A stretch of DNA of 19,497 nucleotides from Prevotella sp. UBA5387 (GCA_002407775.1 DHOP01000081.1:1-19497), one strand, 5' to 3'; shown: positions 1 to 8,979, counted from the stretch's first letter. Notes: generated by a model not told the origin, from the sequence alone. Program-made: numbers and translations.

Positions 1-3000
1 AGCTCAAAGCTATATTCTCCTTGCTTTTCCAGCAATGCAATATCTTCTTGAGAAAGTGAGTCCATTACCGCTGCCACTCCCTTCATGAGCTTTCCGAATT
101 TCTTACCCATGACACGGAAGTTACACTTCACCTTCTTAACAAGGATTCCAGTTCCTTCTGCAAACTTTAATTCCTTAACATTAACTTCACTCTTGATAAG
201 GTCTTGCATTGCGTCAATCTGCCTTTGCTGGTTCTCATCAATAGCAGGTATCATAATTTGCTGAAGCGGTTGACGAACTCTGATATTAACCTTACGACGG
301 AGAGCTAAAACCATAGAGGTGATTTTCTGAGCTAGAGCCATGCGTTGCTCCAAATCATTGTCGATCCATGAAGCATAAGCAAGAGGGAACTTGTCTAGAT
401 GAACCGATTTCAACTTACCACCTAGATCATGATAGAGTTGATCGGCAAAGAAAGGAGCTAAAGGTGCAACTAACTTAGCCACAGTCATTAAACAAGTGTA
501 AAGCGTATTATATGCAGCTAGTTTGTCCTGGCTCATCTCTTTTCCCCAAAAACGTTTGCGGTTTAGACGCACATACCAATTACTGAGATCATCATTTACA
601 AAGCTATCAATCAGTCGTCCAGCACGTGTAGGATCGTAGTTGTCAAGCTCATGAGTTACACCTTGAATTAAGGTGTTTAGACATGACAGAATCCATCGAT
701 CAATCTCAGTAAGAGCGTTATTATCTATGGTAAGACTGCTCAAATTATTCTCTTGATCGTACCCATCGACATTGGCATAGAGTGCGAAGAAACTATAAGT
801 ATTATATAATGTACCAAAGAACTTGCGACGAACTTCATCCACTCCATTAGGATCAAACTTAAGATTATCCCAGGGCTCGTTGTTGGTCATCATATAGAAT
901 CGTACAGCATCTGCACCATACTTATCAATCATCTCAAAAGGATTGGTCACGTTGCCTACGTGCTTGCTCATCTTGTTACCCTTTGCATCGAGTACAAGTC
1001 CTGATGATATGACATTCTTGAAGGCAACTGAATCGAAAACCATTGTGGCAATGGCATGAAGTGTAAAGAACCATCCACGTGTCTGATCTACACCTTCATT
1101 GATGAAATCAGCAGGGAAGAAAGCAGGAGCTACTGGGGTTCCTTCGTAAGTACTGTGAATAAGCTCATCACGATAAACTAATTCGGATTTCCCTGTTGAC
1201 TTTAATCCTTCAGCATCAATTTCGCCTTCAAATGGAAAATGGAGCTGAGCGTAAGGCATAGAGCCACTATCAAACCAAACATCAATAAGGTCTGACTCAC
1301 GTTGCATAGGTTTGCCATCATCGCTAACCAAAACAACATAATCAATATATGGACGGTGAAGATCTATCTTCTCATAGTTCTCGTCAGAATAGTCACCTGG
1401 GATAAATCCCTTATCCTTCAGAGGATTGCTCTTCATGAATCCAGCCTCTACAGACTTTTCAATCTCATTGTAAAGCTCTTCTACTGTACCAATACATTTG
1501 GAATGTAGATTCTCGTCACGCCAAATAGGTAGTGGAGTGCCCCAAAAACGAGAGCGTGAAAGATTCCAATCATTTAGATTCTCAAGCCAATTTCCAAATC
1601 TTCCAGTTCCTGTTGACTCAGGTTGCCAACGAATAGTCTTATTAAGGGCAACCATGTGTTCCTTCTTGGCAGTGTCACGAATGAACCAACTATCGAGGGG
1701 ATAATATAAAACAGGTTTATCTGTACGCCAGCAATGAGGATAGCTGTGTACATGTTTCTCAATCTTAAAGGCTGTACCTTCTAACTTCATCTCCATAGAA
1801 ATGACGACATTAAGGTCCTCGGCCTTCTCGGAAGCCTTTACATCCCACACGCCGCCGATGTTGAAATCAGGCGCATATGCATTCTTCACATAGTCACCGG
1901 CATGATGCCCATATGTCTTTTCATCAACGCAAAGCTTTACGAAATTAGCATCAAGCTCATCTATAAGGTAGTATTTCCCTTGAAGATCCACCATGGGACG
2001 GGTCTCGCCTTTCTTTGAAATCAAATAAAGGCCTGGAACCTTTGCATCTTTTGCTACCTTCGCATCATCGGCACCAAAGGTCGGTGCGATATGCACAATG
2101 CCCGTTCCATCCCCTGTCGTCACATAGTCACCAAGAATGACGCGAAATGCAGAAGCGTCCATTTCTACAAAGCTATCACGACCTAATTCATCGTTGAAAA
2201 CCTTGTCAGGATGTGCAACTGCATACTCATTTACGAAATCTGGTGAGAATTTCCCTAACTTTTCACATGGCTTTACCCATTGCATAAGTTGTTGATAATG
2301 GAAACCTTCAAGGTCTGTTCCCTTCATTCGGCCGATGATTCTCCAAGGACATACTTTATTATCTTTGTCAAAGGGAAGCAATTCACCATCTTTACATTCA
2401 TGTTCTGGCTTGAGGTATGCATTGATTCGAGCCTCTGCCATGATAAGCGTCATGGGGTCACCACTATACAAATTATAAGTCTCTATGACCACATAGTCAA
2501 TATTTGGACCTACGCATAATGCAGTATTTGAGGGCAAAGTCCATGGAGTCGTTGTCCAAGCAACAAAATATGGTTTTCCATGTTGACACCATTCTTCCTT
2601 TGGATCAGTAATCAAAAACTGAGCAGTAACCGTTGTATCCTTCACATCACGATAACTACCAGGCTGGTTAATCTCATGGCTAGAAAGGCCAGTGCCAGCC
2701 GCAGGTGAATAAGGCTGAATGGTATAACCCTTATAGAGCATGCCCTTGTTGTAGAGTTGCTTAAGCAACCACCACAAAGTTTCTATGTATTTATTGTCGT
2801 AAGTGATATAAGGATGGTCAAGGTCAACAAAATACCCCATCTTCTCAGTCAAATCACGCCACTCAGCTGTAAACTTCATGACATTCTCACGACATGCTCT
2901 GTTGTAATCCTCAACAGAGATATATTTATCTGATGCCTTATTGTCGATATCTTTCTTGGTGATACCTAACTCTTTCTCGACACTTAATTCCACCGGTAAA

Positions 3001-3272
3001 CCATGTGTGTCCCATCCAGCCTTACGCTTGACTTGGAAACCTTGCATGGTCTTATAGCGATTAAAGGTATCTTTGATTGAACGTGCCAACACATGGTGAA
3101 TTCCTGGATGACCATTGGCCGAAGGAGGCCCTTCGAAGAAAATAAATTGCGGACAACCTTCTCTTTCTTCAATGCTTTTGTGAAAGATGTCATCCTGCTC
3201 CCATACTTTCAATATCTCCTCATTAGTTTTGGTCAAGTCCAGACCGCTATGTTCGGCAAACTTTTTACCCAT
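1..3272 (-). CDS. ileS: Isoleucyl-tRNA synthetase (C-terminal end outside window)
   Basis: This class I aminoacyl-tRNA synthetase charges tRNA-Ile with isoleucine and edits mischarged valine in the cytoplasm. The reading frame is open from an ATG at 3272 to the left edge, giving 1090 residues without a stop. Residues 48-60 carry the GPPSANG stretch followed by a HIGH-type variant, GIHH (57-60), and shortly after comes WDTHGLPVE, typical of IleRS. The second ATP-binding loop reads KMSKH at residues 767-771 (codons at 974-960) in place of KMSKS. A stretch reading NLSRSRFWGTPLPIW lies near 1520-1570. The protein already exceeds the roughly 940 residues of the common short bacterial form, so it is the long form found in Bacteroidetes; I infer that only a few dozen residues are missing. 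It is transcribed divergently from yihA. No T-box leader is visible. Confidence 0.97.
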   Translation of the reverse strand, partial: MGKKFAEHSGLDLTKTNEEILKVWEQDDIFHKSIEEREGCPQFIFFEGPPSANGHPGIHHVLARSIKDTFNRYKTMQGFQVKRKAGWDTHGLPVELSVEKELGITKKDIDNKASDKYISVEDYNRACRENVMKFTAEWRDLTEKMGYFVDLDHPYITYDNKYIETLWWLLKQLYNKGMLYKGYTIQPYSPAAGTGLSSHEINQPGSYRDVKDTTVTAQFLITDPKEEWCQHGKPYFVAWTTTPWTLPSNTALCVGPNIDYVVIETYNLYSGDPMTLIMAEARINAYLKPEHECKDGELLPFDKDNKVCPWRIIGRMKGTDLEGFHYQQLMQWVKPCEKLGKFSPDFVNEYAVAHPDKVFNDELGRDSFVEMDASAFRVILGDYVTTGDGTGIVHIAPTFGADDAKVAKDAKVPGLYLISKKGETRPMVDLQGKYYLIDELDANFVKLCVDEKTYGHHAGDYVKNAYAPDFNIGGVWDVKASEKAEDLNVVISMEMKLEGTAFKIEKHVHSYPHCWRTDKPVLYYPLDSWFIRDTAKKEHMVALNKTIRWQPESTGTGRFGNWLENLNDWNLSRSRFWGTPLPIWRDENLHSKCIGTVEELYNEIEKSVEAGFMKSNPLKDKGFIPGDYSDENYEKIDLHRPYIDYVVLVSDDGKPMQRESDLIDVWFDSGSMPYAQLHFPFEGEIDAEGLKSTGKSELVYRDELIHSTYEGTPVAPAFFPADFINEGVDQTRGWFFTLHAIATMVFDSVAFKNVISSGLVLDAKGNKMSKHVGNVTNPFEMIDKYGADAVRFYMMTNNEPWDNLKFDPNGVDEVRRKFFGTLYNTYSFFALYANVDGYDQENNLSSLTIDNNALTEIDRWILSCLNTLIQGVTHELDNYDPTRAGRLIDSFVNDDLSNWYVRLNRKRFWGKEMSQDKLAAYNTLYTCLMTVAKLVAPLAPFFADQLYHDLGGKLKSVHLDKFPLAYASWIDNDLEQRMALAQKITSMVLALRRKVNIRVRQPLQQIMIPAIDENQQRQIDAMQDLIKSEVNVKELKFAEGTGILVKKVKCNFRVMGKKFGKLMKGVAAVMDSLSQEDIALLEKQGEYSFE

Positions 3273-3306
3273 AATTGCTTGAAATTTCCTTATTTAAAAT
3301 TTTGCG

Positions 3307-3337
3307 CAAAGGTAGCAAAAAATATATATTCTACAAA
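3307..3337 (-). promoter_or_regulatory. Bacteroidetes-type promoter for ileS
   Basis: Read on the minus strand, a TACCTTTG box (3314-3307) matches the Bacteroidetes -7 consensus TAnnTTTG. A TTTG (3337-3334) lies upstream with a 19-base spacer, matching the -33 element. It is the only promoter in the window where both elements fit well. The leader to the ATG at 3272 would be about 30 bases. Confidence 0.7.
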
Positions 3338-3346
3338 ATTTTTAAC

Positions 3347-3354
3347 TACCTTTG
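3347..3354 (+). promoter_or_regulatory. Putative -7 promoter box for the yihA operon
   Basis: TACCTTTG matches TAnnTTTG and ends 18 bases before the ATG at 3373. No TTTG is found at the expected -33 position. The box is the mirror copy of the ileS box on the other strand. Its position makes a TTG start at 3352 impossible for this transcript, since that codon lies inside the box. Confidence 0.6.
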
Positions 3355-3372
3355 CAACAAAAAGATATGTCC

Positions 3373-3990
3373 ATGAATATCAAGAAATCTCAATTTGTTA
3401 TATCGGCGCCAACAATTACAAAATGCCCAGTTGATACGAAACCTGAATTTGCATTCATTGGCCGAAGCAATGTCGGAAAATCCTCACTTATCAATATGCT
3501 TTGCAATCATAAGGGGTTAGCCAAAACCTCATCGACGCCGGGCAAGACATTGCTTATCAACCATTTCATCATCAATGACGAATGGTATCTTGTCGACCTT
3601 CCAGGCTATGGCTATGCAAAGCATTCCAAAACAACCATTGAAAAGCTTGATCACATGATTCGGTCGTATATCCTCCATCGCGAACAACTCTATAACGTCT
3701 TCGTTCTTATCGATATCCGACACGAACAACAACAAGCTGATCGAGATTTCGTAGACTGGCTGGGGGCAAGTGGCATTCCTTTTTCCATAGTTTTCACAAA
3801 GGCTGACAAACTCACACGCACCAAGTCCATCGAAAATGCGAAATCGTGGATGCACACGTTACTAGAATCATGGGAAACGCTTCCGCCTTATTTTATTACC
3901 AGTGCCGAGAAGAAAACAGGCCATGATGAAGTACTCGACTACATCGATCAAGTTCTCAAAGAGATAAAAGAAGGAGACACGGCTAAATGA
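3373..3990 (+). CDS. yihA: Ribosome-biogenesis GTPase YihA/EngB/YsxC
   Basis: This is a TRAFAC-class GTPase needed for assembly of the large ribosomal subunit in the cytoplasm. With the ATG at 3373 it has 205 residues, the usual size. The G1 loop is GRSNVGKSS (30-38), followed by the G2 region SSTPGKT, the G3 motif DLPGYGYA and the G4 motif TKADK; a serine-alanine G5 (TSAEK) is near the end. I chose 3373 because MNIKKSQFVIS lines up with the N-terminus I recall for Bacteroides homologues. An ATG at 3367 is also possible. The TTG at 3352, which would give a 212-residue form, lies inside the predicted promoter box. Its stop overlaps the start of the next gene by four bases (ATGA), indicating translational coupling with the ABC-F gene. 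Confidence 0.95.
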   Translation: MNIKKSQFVISAPTITKCPVDTKPEFAFIGRSNVGKSSLINMLCNHKGLAKTSSTPGKTLLINHFIINDEWYLVDLPGYGYAKHSKTTIEKLDHMIRSYILHREQLYNVFVLIDIRHEQQQADRDFVDWLGASGIPFSIVFTKADKLTRTKSIENAKSWMHTLLESWETLPPYFITSAEKKTGHDEVLDYIDQVLKEIKEGDTAK

Positions 3991-5783
3991 CACCATTCCT
4001 AGATGTACAACATCTGACCAAATCCTTTGGAGCACAAGTGCTCTTTGAGGACATGAGCTTTTCTGTCGGGGAGGGCCAAAAGGTTGGACTCATTGCCCAA
4101 AACGGTACAGGAAAGTCCACACTACTACAAATCCTTGCAGGTCATGAAGGTTACGATGATGGTTCCATTATCTTTCGCAATGACATTCAATTAAGCTATT
4201 TGGAGCAATCGCCTAACTTTGATCCTAATGAAAGTGTCATTGACGCATGTTTCAATCATCATGGAGACCCAGAAAAGGTGCTCAGGGCTAAGCAAATCCT
4301 TACTCAACTTCATATCGATGATTTAAACCAACCTATGAAGGAACTAAGCGGTGGACAGCAGAAGCGTGTGGCACTGGCCAATGCATTAGTCACCGAACCC
4401 GACTTCCTCATTCTTGACGAGCCGACCAATCATCTAGATTTACAGATGATAGTTTGGCTTGAAGGTTATCTATCTCGCTCTACTCTAACACTGCTCATGG
4501 TAACCCATGATCGTTACTTCTTAGACCGTGTTTGCAATATAATAATTGAATTGGACGATAGGCAAATCTACACCTATCGAGGTAATTATAGTTATTATTT
4601 AGACAAAAGGCAGCAACGCATTGATAATAAGCGTTCTGAAATACAAAGAGCAAACAATTTATTCCGAACAGAATTAGAATGGATGAGGCGCATGCCTCAA
4701 GCCCGTGGCCATAAAGCGAAATATCGAGAAGATGCATTTTATGAACTACAAAACAAGGCACATCAATGCATTGAGGAACGCCAGCTTCGTCTTAAGGCCA
4801 ATAACATTTATATCGGATCCAAAATTTTCGAATGCCAATACGTATCTAAAAAGTTCTCAGATTCATTGGATAAGGAAAAGGTTATCCTGAACGATTTCTA
4901 TTATAACTTTGCAAGATTCGAAAAGATGGGTATTGTTGGCGCCAATGGAACGGGCAAGTCAACATTCATCAAAATGTTACTAGGATTAGTTCCGCCAGAT
5001 AGTGGAAAGTTTGATATCGGGGAAACTGTTCGATTTGGTTATTTTTCGCAAGAAGGCATGAAATTCGATGAAAACGACAAAGTAATCGATGCTATAACAG
5101 ACATTGCCGAATACATCGACCTTGGTGGAGGTCGAAAGATGACTGCTTCGCAATTCCTCAACTATTTTCTCTTCGAGCCAGATCAACAACACAACTTCAT
5201 CTATAAACTTAGCGGTGGAGAAAGGCGAAAGCTCTATCTCTGCACCGTATTGATGCGTAGTCCAAACTTCCTGGTACTTGATGAGCCTACAAATGACCTT
5301 GACATTCAAACATTGCAGGTTTTGGAGGAGTATTTACAGGACTTCCCAGGTTGTGTTATCGTAGTGAGTCACGACCGATACTTTATGGACAAGGTGGTTG
5401 ATCACTTGCTCGTTTTCGAAGGCGAAGGTGAAATCAACGATTTCCCTGGTAATTACACGCAATTTCGAGAATGGCAATCTCTCAAGTCAGACCAAGAAAA
5501 GGAAGATAGCCAAACAACCTCTAAGCCTAGTGATGATAGTATTAAGAAGGACTATCATCATGATAGTCGTAGGCGTATGAGCTACAAAGAAAAGCGTGAA
5601 TATGAACAACTTTCCGAAGAAATTGAGGCTCTAGAGGTTGAGCAAAAGCAAATTGAGGCGGATCTTTGTAGCGGGACCCTTAGCGTGGAAGAGCTAACAG
5701 AAAAGAGCATACGTTTGCCTCTACTTAAAAACGAACTTGATCTTAAGAGTATAAGATGGTTGGAGCTCAGTGAATTAGAATAG
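3987..5783 (+). CDS. Uup-like ABC-F family ATPase
   Basis: A soluble protein with two ATP-binding cassettes and no membrane segments, so it belongs to the ABC-F translation factors that act at the ribosomal E site, not to transporters. Cassette 1: Walker A AQNGTGKST (37-45), signature LSGGQ (120-124), Walker B LILDEP (141-146) with EPTNHLD. Cassette 2: GANGTGKST (318-326), LSGGE (408-412), LVLDEP (429-434) with PTNDLD. The inter-domain linker, near residues 225-265, is charged and contains WMRRMPQARGHKAK, resembling Uup linkers. The last 70 residues are rich in Glu, Lys and Leu and look like the C-terminal coiled coil of Uup. The first Walker A begins with Ala where Gly is usual. The start overlaps yihA by four bases. 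Uup is the best guess within the family; EttA-like is less likely because of the coiled coil. Nothing suggests an antibiotic-resistance ABC-F. Confidence 0.9.
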   Translation: MTPFLDVQHLTKSFGAQVLFEDMSFSVGEGQKVGLIAQNGTGKSTLLQILAGHEGYDDGSIIFRNDIQLSYLEQSPNFDPNESVIDACFNHHGDPEKVLRAKQILTQLHIDDLNQPMKELSGGQQKRVALANALVTEPDFLILDEPTNHLDLQMIVWLEGYLSRSTLTLLMVTHDRYFLDRVCNIIIELDDRQIYTYRGNYSYYLDKRQQRIDNKRSEIQRANNLFRTELEWMRRMPQARGHKAKYREDAFYELQNKAHQCIEERQLRLKANNIYIGSKIFECQYVSKKFSDSLDKEKVILNDFYYNFARFEKMGIVGANGTGKSTFIKMLLGLVPPDSGKFDIGETVRFGYFSQEGMKFDENDKVIDAITDIAEYIDLGGGRKMTASQFLNYFLFEPDQQHNFIYKLSGGERRKLYLCTVLMRSPNFLVLDEPTNDLDIQTLQVLEEYLQDFPGCVIVVSHDRYFMDKVVDHLLVFEGEGEINDFPGNYTQFREWQSLKSDQEKEDSQTTSKPSDDSIKKDYHHDSRRRMSYKEKREYEQLSEEIEALEVEQKQIEADLCSGTLSVEELTEKSIRLPLLKNELDLKSIRWLELSELE

Positions 5784-5819
5784 GATAACTTTACCTACTA
5801 AAGACCTAAGAACAATGAT

Positions 5820-7868
5820 ATGAAGCGAAACCTAACGATATGCCTACTTGCACTGACCCTCACAACTCCCATTTGGGCGGCTGAGAGTCCTGATACAGGT
5901 TTGATATATCGTATCTTTCGCTATGCCTCAACTGTTGATCGGTCAGACATGGCAGACAGTGTGAGTTTTGCCTATAATCGTTTCAGATTCTCTATTGACC
6001 GCAAGGACCCTACCCTTCTGCTCGTCCCATCAGTCTATACCATAGCTCATAGTGGTGAAAGAGAGTATGTTGGTGAAAGTTATAGTCGTGTCACTTTCCA
6101 TAACCAGAGAGGCTTCTACGCAGAGCCAGTACTCCGTTTTACAACTGTTCCTCGCCAACACCACACCATGATGGTATTGGCTAAATATCTCACGCCTAAC
6201 ATTTATAATGAAACAGTTATCGAAGATTACCTCCTCTCCCCTTTCAATCGAGGCAATCGCAGATACTATCGTTACTCCGTAAGCGACAATGGGAATGGGC
6301 TGGCTGAAGTGTTCTTTATGCCTAGGCGCAAAAATACACAGTTAGTCAATGGTGATGCCATCGTAGAAATATCAACAGGGCGTGTTATCTCATGTTCATT
6401 TTCCGGTGAATATGACATGATAAACTTTTGGCTAACCATTGAAATGGGACGAGATGGATGGAGGTCATTGATGCCAAAGAAATGTGTGATGAGGTCGAGA
6501 TTCCGTTTTATTCGGAACAAAATTAATGGACGGATGGTAGCCTATTACGATTTGCCAAAGGTATTACCTGATAGCATTCAAGAGGATTATGACTACAAAA
6601 AGATGTGTTTAGTAAGACCAGACACTCTAGAAAGCTTAGAACAATCCATTTATGATAAAGCGTTTATAGCAAAACAGGTTTCCGATTCTATCCAGCAAAT
6701 TAAGGCCGAGATGCTCCCCAAAAACAACTGGGTTAAGACTGTTCTTTGGGATATGATTGGTGACAACGTGCTTAATCGAGTCAAGACGCATTTCGGATTG
6801 AACAATCAGGGGTATATGCGGCTCAACCCAATACTCAACCCTCTGTATATGGGGTATAACAATAATAAGGGGTTCATCTATAAATTTGACTTACGTTTTA
6901 GCTACCAATTCAATGATAACACTGAATTCTCAACACGTCTCAAGGCTGGATATGCGTTCAAGCAACATCAGTTCTATTATCGTCTCCCCGTTTTTTTATA
7001 TTTCAACAAACGTAAAAACGGCTACTTCCAAATAGAAGTGGGTAACGGAAACCATATACGAAACCAGTCTGTCAGACGTGATATAGAATTACAACAACCT
7101 GACACTACAGGCTTGAATTTGCCTAATTTCGATTTGCTTAACGAATTCAAGCAAAACGATTTCCGTTTTATTTTCAACTACAACTTCCATTCACGTCTTG
7201 GATTTCAGATAGGTTCACTTTATCAGAGACGTGTAGCCCTATACAAGCAACCTTTCGAGGCATTGAGATGGGAATGGAAATATAGTTCGTTTGCACCATT
7301 CGTGGAGTTACAAATACGCCCCTGGGGATGGGCCGGGCCAGTCTTTACCGCCGATTATGACCGTAGCATCAAGGGCATTCTAAAGTCAAACACAGGGTAC
7401 GAACGCTTTGAATTGAATGCTGATTATATACATCGCATTCATAAATTACAGTCTATACAGATGCGCATCGGCACCGGTTTCTACACATGGAAAGATTCTA
7501 AAGCTTACTTCCTCAACTATGAGAACTTTCAAGAAAACAATTTATATGGAGGTTGGAATGATGATTGGAGTGGAGAGTTTGAATTGTTGAGAAGCGACAC
7601 CTACAACACCTCAGATTATTATTTACGAGCCAACGTTAGCTACGAAAGCCCTTTGCTCATGCTTAGTTGGCTCCCTTGGCTTGGCCATTATATGGAAATG
7701 GAACGTATTTACTGCTCTGTTCTCGATGTGCGAAACGTCCATCCATATGTGGAATTGGGCTACGGTTTCACAACCCGACTAATTTCTTGCGGATTCTTTG
7801 TAAGCAATGGCCATGGTAATCGTTCGTTTGGATTTAAGTTTGGTTTTGAGCTTTTCCGACATTGGTAA
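5820..7868 (+). CDS. DUF5686-like outer-membrane protein
   Basis: The 682-residue product starts with a classical signal peptide (basic KR, hydrophobic core, cleavage likely after Ala20 or Ala21), so it is exported. Residues 100-230 contain the segment SPFNRGNRRYYRYSV and FMPRRKNTQLVNGDAIVEI, which resemble the middle part of DUF5686 proteins. From about residue 330 to the end there are alternating aromatic and polar residues in short strands separated by Asp/Asn-rich turns, ending in FGFELFRHW; this is what a C-terminal beta-barrel of the outer membrane looks like. Many DUF5686 proteins are longer and carry an N-terminal carboxypeptidase-regulatory-like domain, which I do not see here. The function of the family is unknown to me. 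It follows the ABC-F gene after 36 bases and is probably cotranscribed with it. Confidence 0.7.
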   Translation: MKRNLTICLLALTLTTPIWAAESPDTGLIYRIFRYASTVDRSDMADSVSFAYNRFRFSIDRKDPTLLLVPSVYTIAHSGEREYVGESYSRVTFHNQRGFYAEPVLRFTTVPRQHHTMMVLAKYLTPNIYNETVIEDYLLSPFNRGNRRYYRYSVSDNGNGLAEVFFMPRRKNTQLVNGDAIVEISTGRVISCSFSGEYDMINFWLTIEMGRDGWRSLMPKKCVMRSRFRFIRNKINGRMVAYYDLPKVLPDSIQEDYDYKKMCLVRPDTLESLEQSIYDKAFIAKQVSDSIQQIKAEMLPKNNWVKTVLWDMIGDNVLNRVKTHFGLNNQGYMRLNPILNPLYMGYNNNKGFIYKFDLRFSYQFNDNTEFSTRLKAGYAFKQHQFYYRLPVFLYFNKRKNGYFQIEVGNGNHIRNQSVRRDIELQQPDTTGLNLPNFDLLNEFKQNDFRFIFNYNFHSRLGFQIGSLYQRRVALYKQPFEALRWEWKYSSFAPFVELQIRPWGWAGPVFTADYDRSIKGILKSNTGYERFELNADYIHRIHKLQSIQMRIGTGFYTWKDSKAYFLNYENFQENNLYGGWNDDWSGEFELLRSDTYNTSDYYLRANVSYESPLLMLSWLPWLGHYMEMERIYCSVLDVRNVHPYVELGYGFTTRLISCGFFVSNGHGNRSFGFKFGFELFRHW

Positions 7869-7980
7869 GATAGTATAAATTTGTAATTTCACCTTTACTG
7901 TTCATAGTCTCTGAAATACAAACTAACCACTTAAGTCTAAGATCGTAGTTAAAAGTTATTTACTTAACTAGAAAAATGGG

Positions 7981-7988
7981 TAACTTTG
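7981..7988 (+). promoter_or_regulatory. Putative -7 promoter box for the gph-like gene
   Basis: TAACTTTG matches TAnnTTTG and lies 31 bases before the ATG at 8020. I find no clear -33 element. The remaining part of the 151-base gap after the outer-membrane protein gene (7869-8019) is A/T-rich with only a weak AGTTAA/TTAACT inverted pair near 7950-7970. Confidence 0.5.
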
Positions 7989-8019
7989 TATCTATTATTT
8001 AGCAGATAAAAGATTAATC

Positions 8020-8661
8020 ATGGGTTATGATAGTTACATTTTTGACCTAGACGGCACTCTACTCGACACGATTGATGACTTGGCATTTAGTTGCAACTAT
8101 GCATTAGAAAAGCACGGGATGCCTCATCGATCCATAGAGGAGGTCAAGGCAGCTGTTGGCAATGGAGTTAAGAAGCTTTTGGAGCGTACTGTTCCGGAGG
8201 GTCTAAACAACCCATTGTTCGATCAAACATTTGCTGCGTTTAAGGAGCATTATCTTATTCATTGCACTGAGCACACTTATCCATATCCGGGCATAACAGA
8301 GCTTCTAACAGAGCTTAGAGAACGTGGCAAACATATTGCTGTAGTTAGCAACAAGTTCGATACAGCCACAAAGGAGCTCGTAAAACACTTCTTTGGCAAA
8401 ACTGTTGAGGTGGCTATTGGTGAATACGACATCAATAAACGAAAGCCGGCACCTGACATGGTTTTTGAAGCATTGAAGGAAATGGGGCAAAGCCATGAGA
8501 CTGCCGTTTATATTGGAGATAGCAATGTAGATATCGATACCGCCCAAAACAGTAGATTGCCTTGCGTCAGTGTTTTGTGGGGATTTCGTAGTGCAGACTT
8601 TTTAATTGCTTCAGGGGCAAGTATCTTAGTGAGCAAACCTAAAGACATCTTAGATATTTAA
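8020..8661 (+). CDS. gph: HAD-family phosphoglycolate phosphatase-like hydrolase
   Basis: A cytoplasmic HAD-superfamily phosphatase of 213 residues, of the size and architecture of phosphoglycolate phosphatase, which removes 2-phosphoglycolate made during repair of oxidised DNA ends. Motif I is DLDGT (9-13), with Asp9 as the expected nucleophile and Asp11 as the acid/base. Motif II is VVSN (Ser110), motif III is the Lys in NKRKPAPDM (about 140-142), and motif IV is GDSNVDID (166-173), with Asp167 and Asp171 for magnesium. A helical cap domain fits between motifs I and II (about 17-90). Exact substrate cannot be read from sequence; related HADs act on pyrophosphate or other small phosphates. 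It has its own promoter and is followed by the long repeat-rich gap. Confidence 0.85.
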   Translation: MGYDSYIFDLDGTLLDTIDDLAFSCNYALEKHGMPHRSIEEVKAAVGNGVKKLLERTVPEGLNNPLFDQTFAAFKEHYLIHCTEHTYPYPGITELLTELRERGKHIAVVSNKFDTATKELVKHFFGKTVEVAIGEYDINKRKPAPDMVFEALKEMGQSHETAVYIGDSNVDIDTAQNSRLPCVSVLWGFRSADFLIASGASILVSKPKDILDI

Positions 8662-8709
8662 GCTAAAAGGCGAAGTTGAGTAAACCTATAAATTTTAATT
8701 TTGATAATA

Positions 8710-8743
8710 ACACTTTCTAACCAAACTAGGGATAAGAAAGTGT
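8710..8743 (+). terminator. Possible terminator after the gph-like gene
   Basis: ACACTTTCT (8710-8718) and AGAAAGTGT (8735-8743) form a perfect nine-base stem with a 16-base loop, 48 bases past the stop codon at 8661. The loop is large and no strong U-run follows, so the call is tentative. Confidence 0.4.
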
Positions 8744-8880
8744 AAATTTGGATATTCTTATTAAAGACAAATTCCCGCGTTAAATATCTATTTTTTTCAT
8801 GCCAAAAGCATATATTCCCATGCCTCAAACCTACCTATTTCATTGCTTAGGTCTATGAGATGGAAGTGCTAAGCACAATG

Positions 8881-8928
8881 AAAAAATGAAAAAATGAAAG
8901 AATGAAAAAATGAAAGGATGAAAGGATT
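8881..8928 (+). repeat. Octamer tandem repeat, six units
   Basis: Six consecutive eight-base units follow the pattern AAARRATG; the last ends in T. Three units are exactly AAAAAATG, one is AAAGAATG, one AAAGGATG and the last AAAGGATT. The period is not a multiple of three and no gene covers it, so this is a noncoding microsatellite that could vary in copy number by slippage. Confidence 0.8.
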
Positions 8929-8945
8929 GATGATGGAAAGAGGGA

Positions 8946-8979
8946 AAAAAAATAACAGATAACAAATAACAAATAACAA
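8946..8979 (+). repeat. Left arm of a 34-base inverted repeat (heptamer array)
   Basis: A run of A followed by AACAGAT and three AACAAAT units (units at 8954-8981). Positions 8946-8979 match the reverse complement of 9366-9399 at 33 of 34 positions, the single mismatch being at 8972/9373; the first 26 bases match perfectly. The arms enclose 386 bases. Confidence 0.85.

Noticed and set aside
3352..3372. TTG start for yihA adding seven residues
   Set aside because: The codon lies inside the predicted -7 promoter box, and the ATG at 3373 gives the family N-terminus.
3987..5783. Antibiotic-resistance ABC-F protein or transporter ATPase
   Set aside because: It overlaps a ribosome-assembly GTPase gene, has the Uup-like linker and C-terminal coiled coil, and no permease is nearby.
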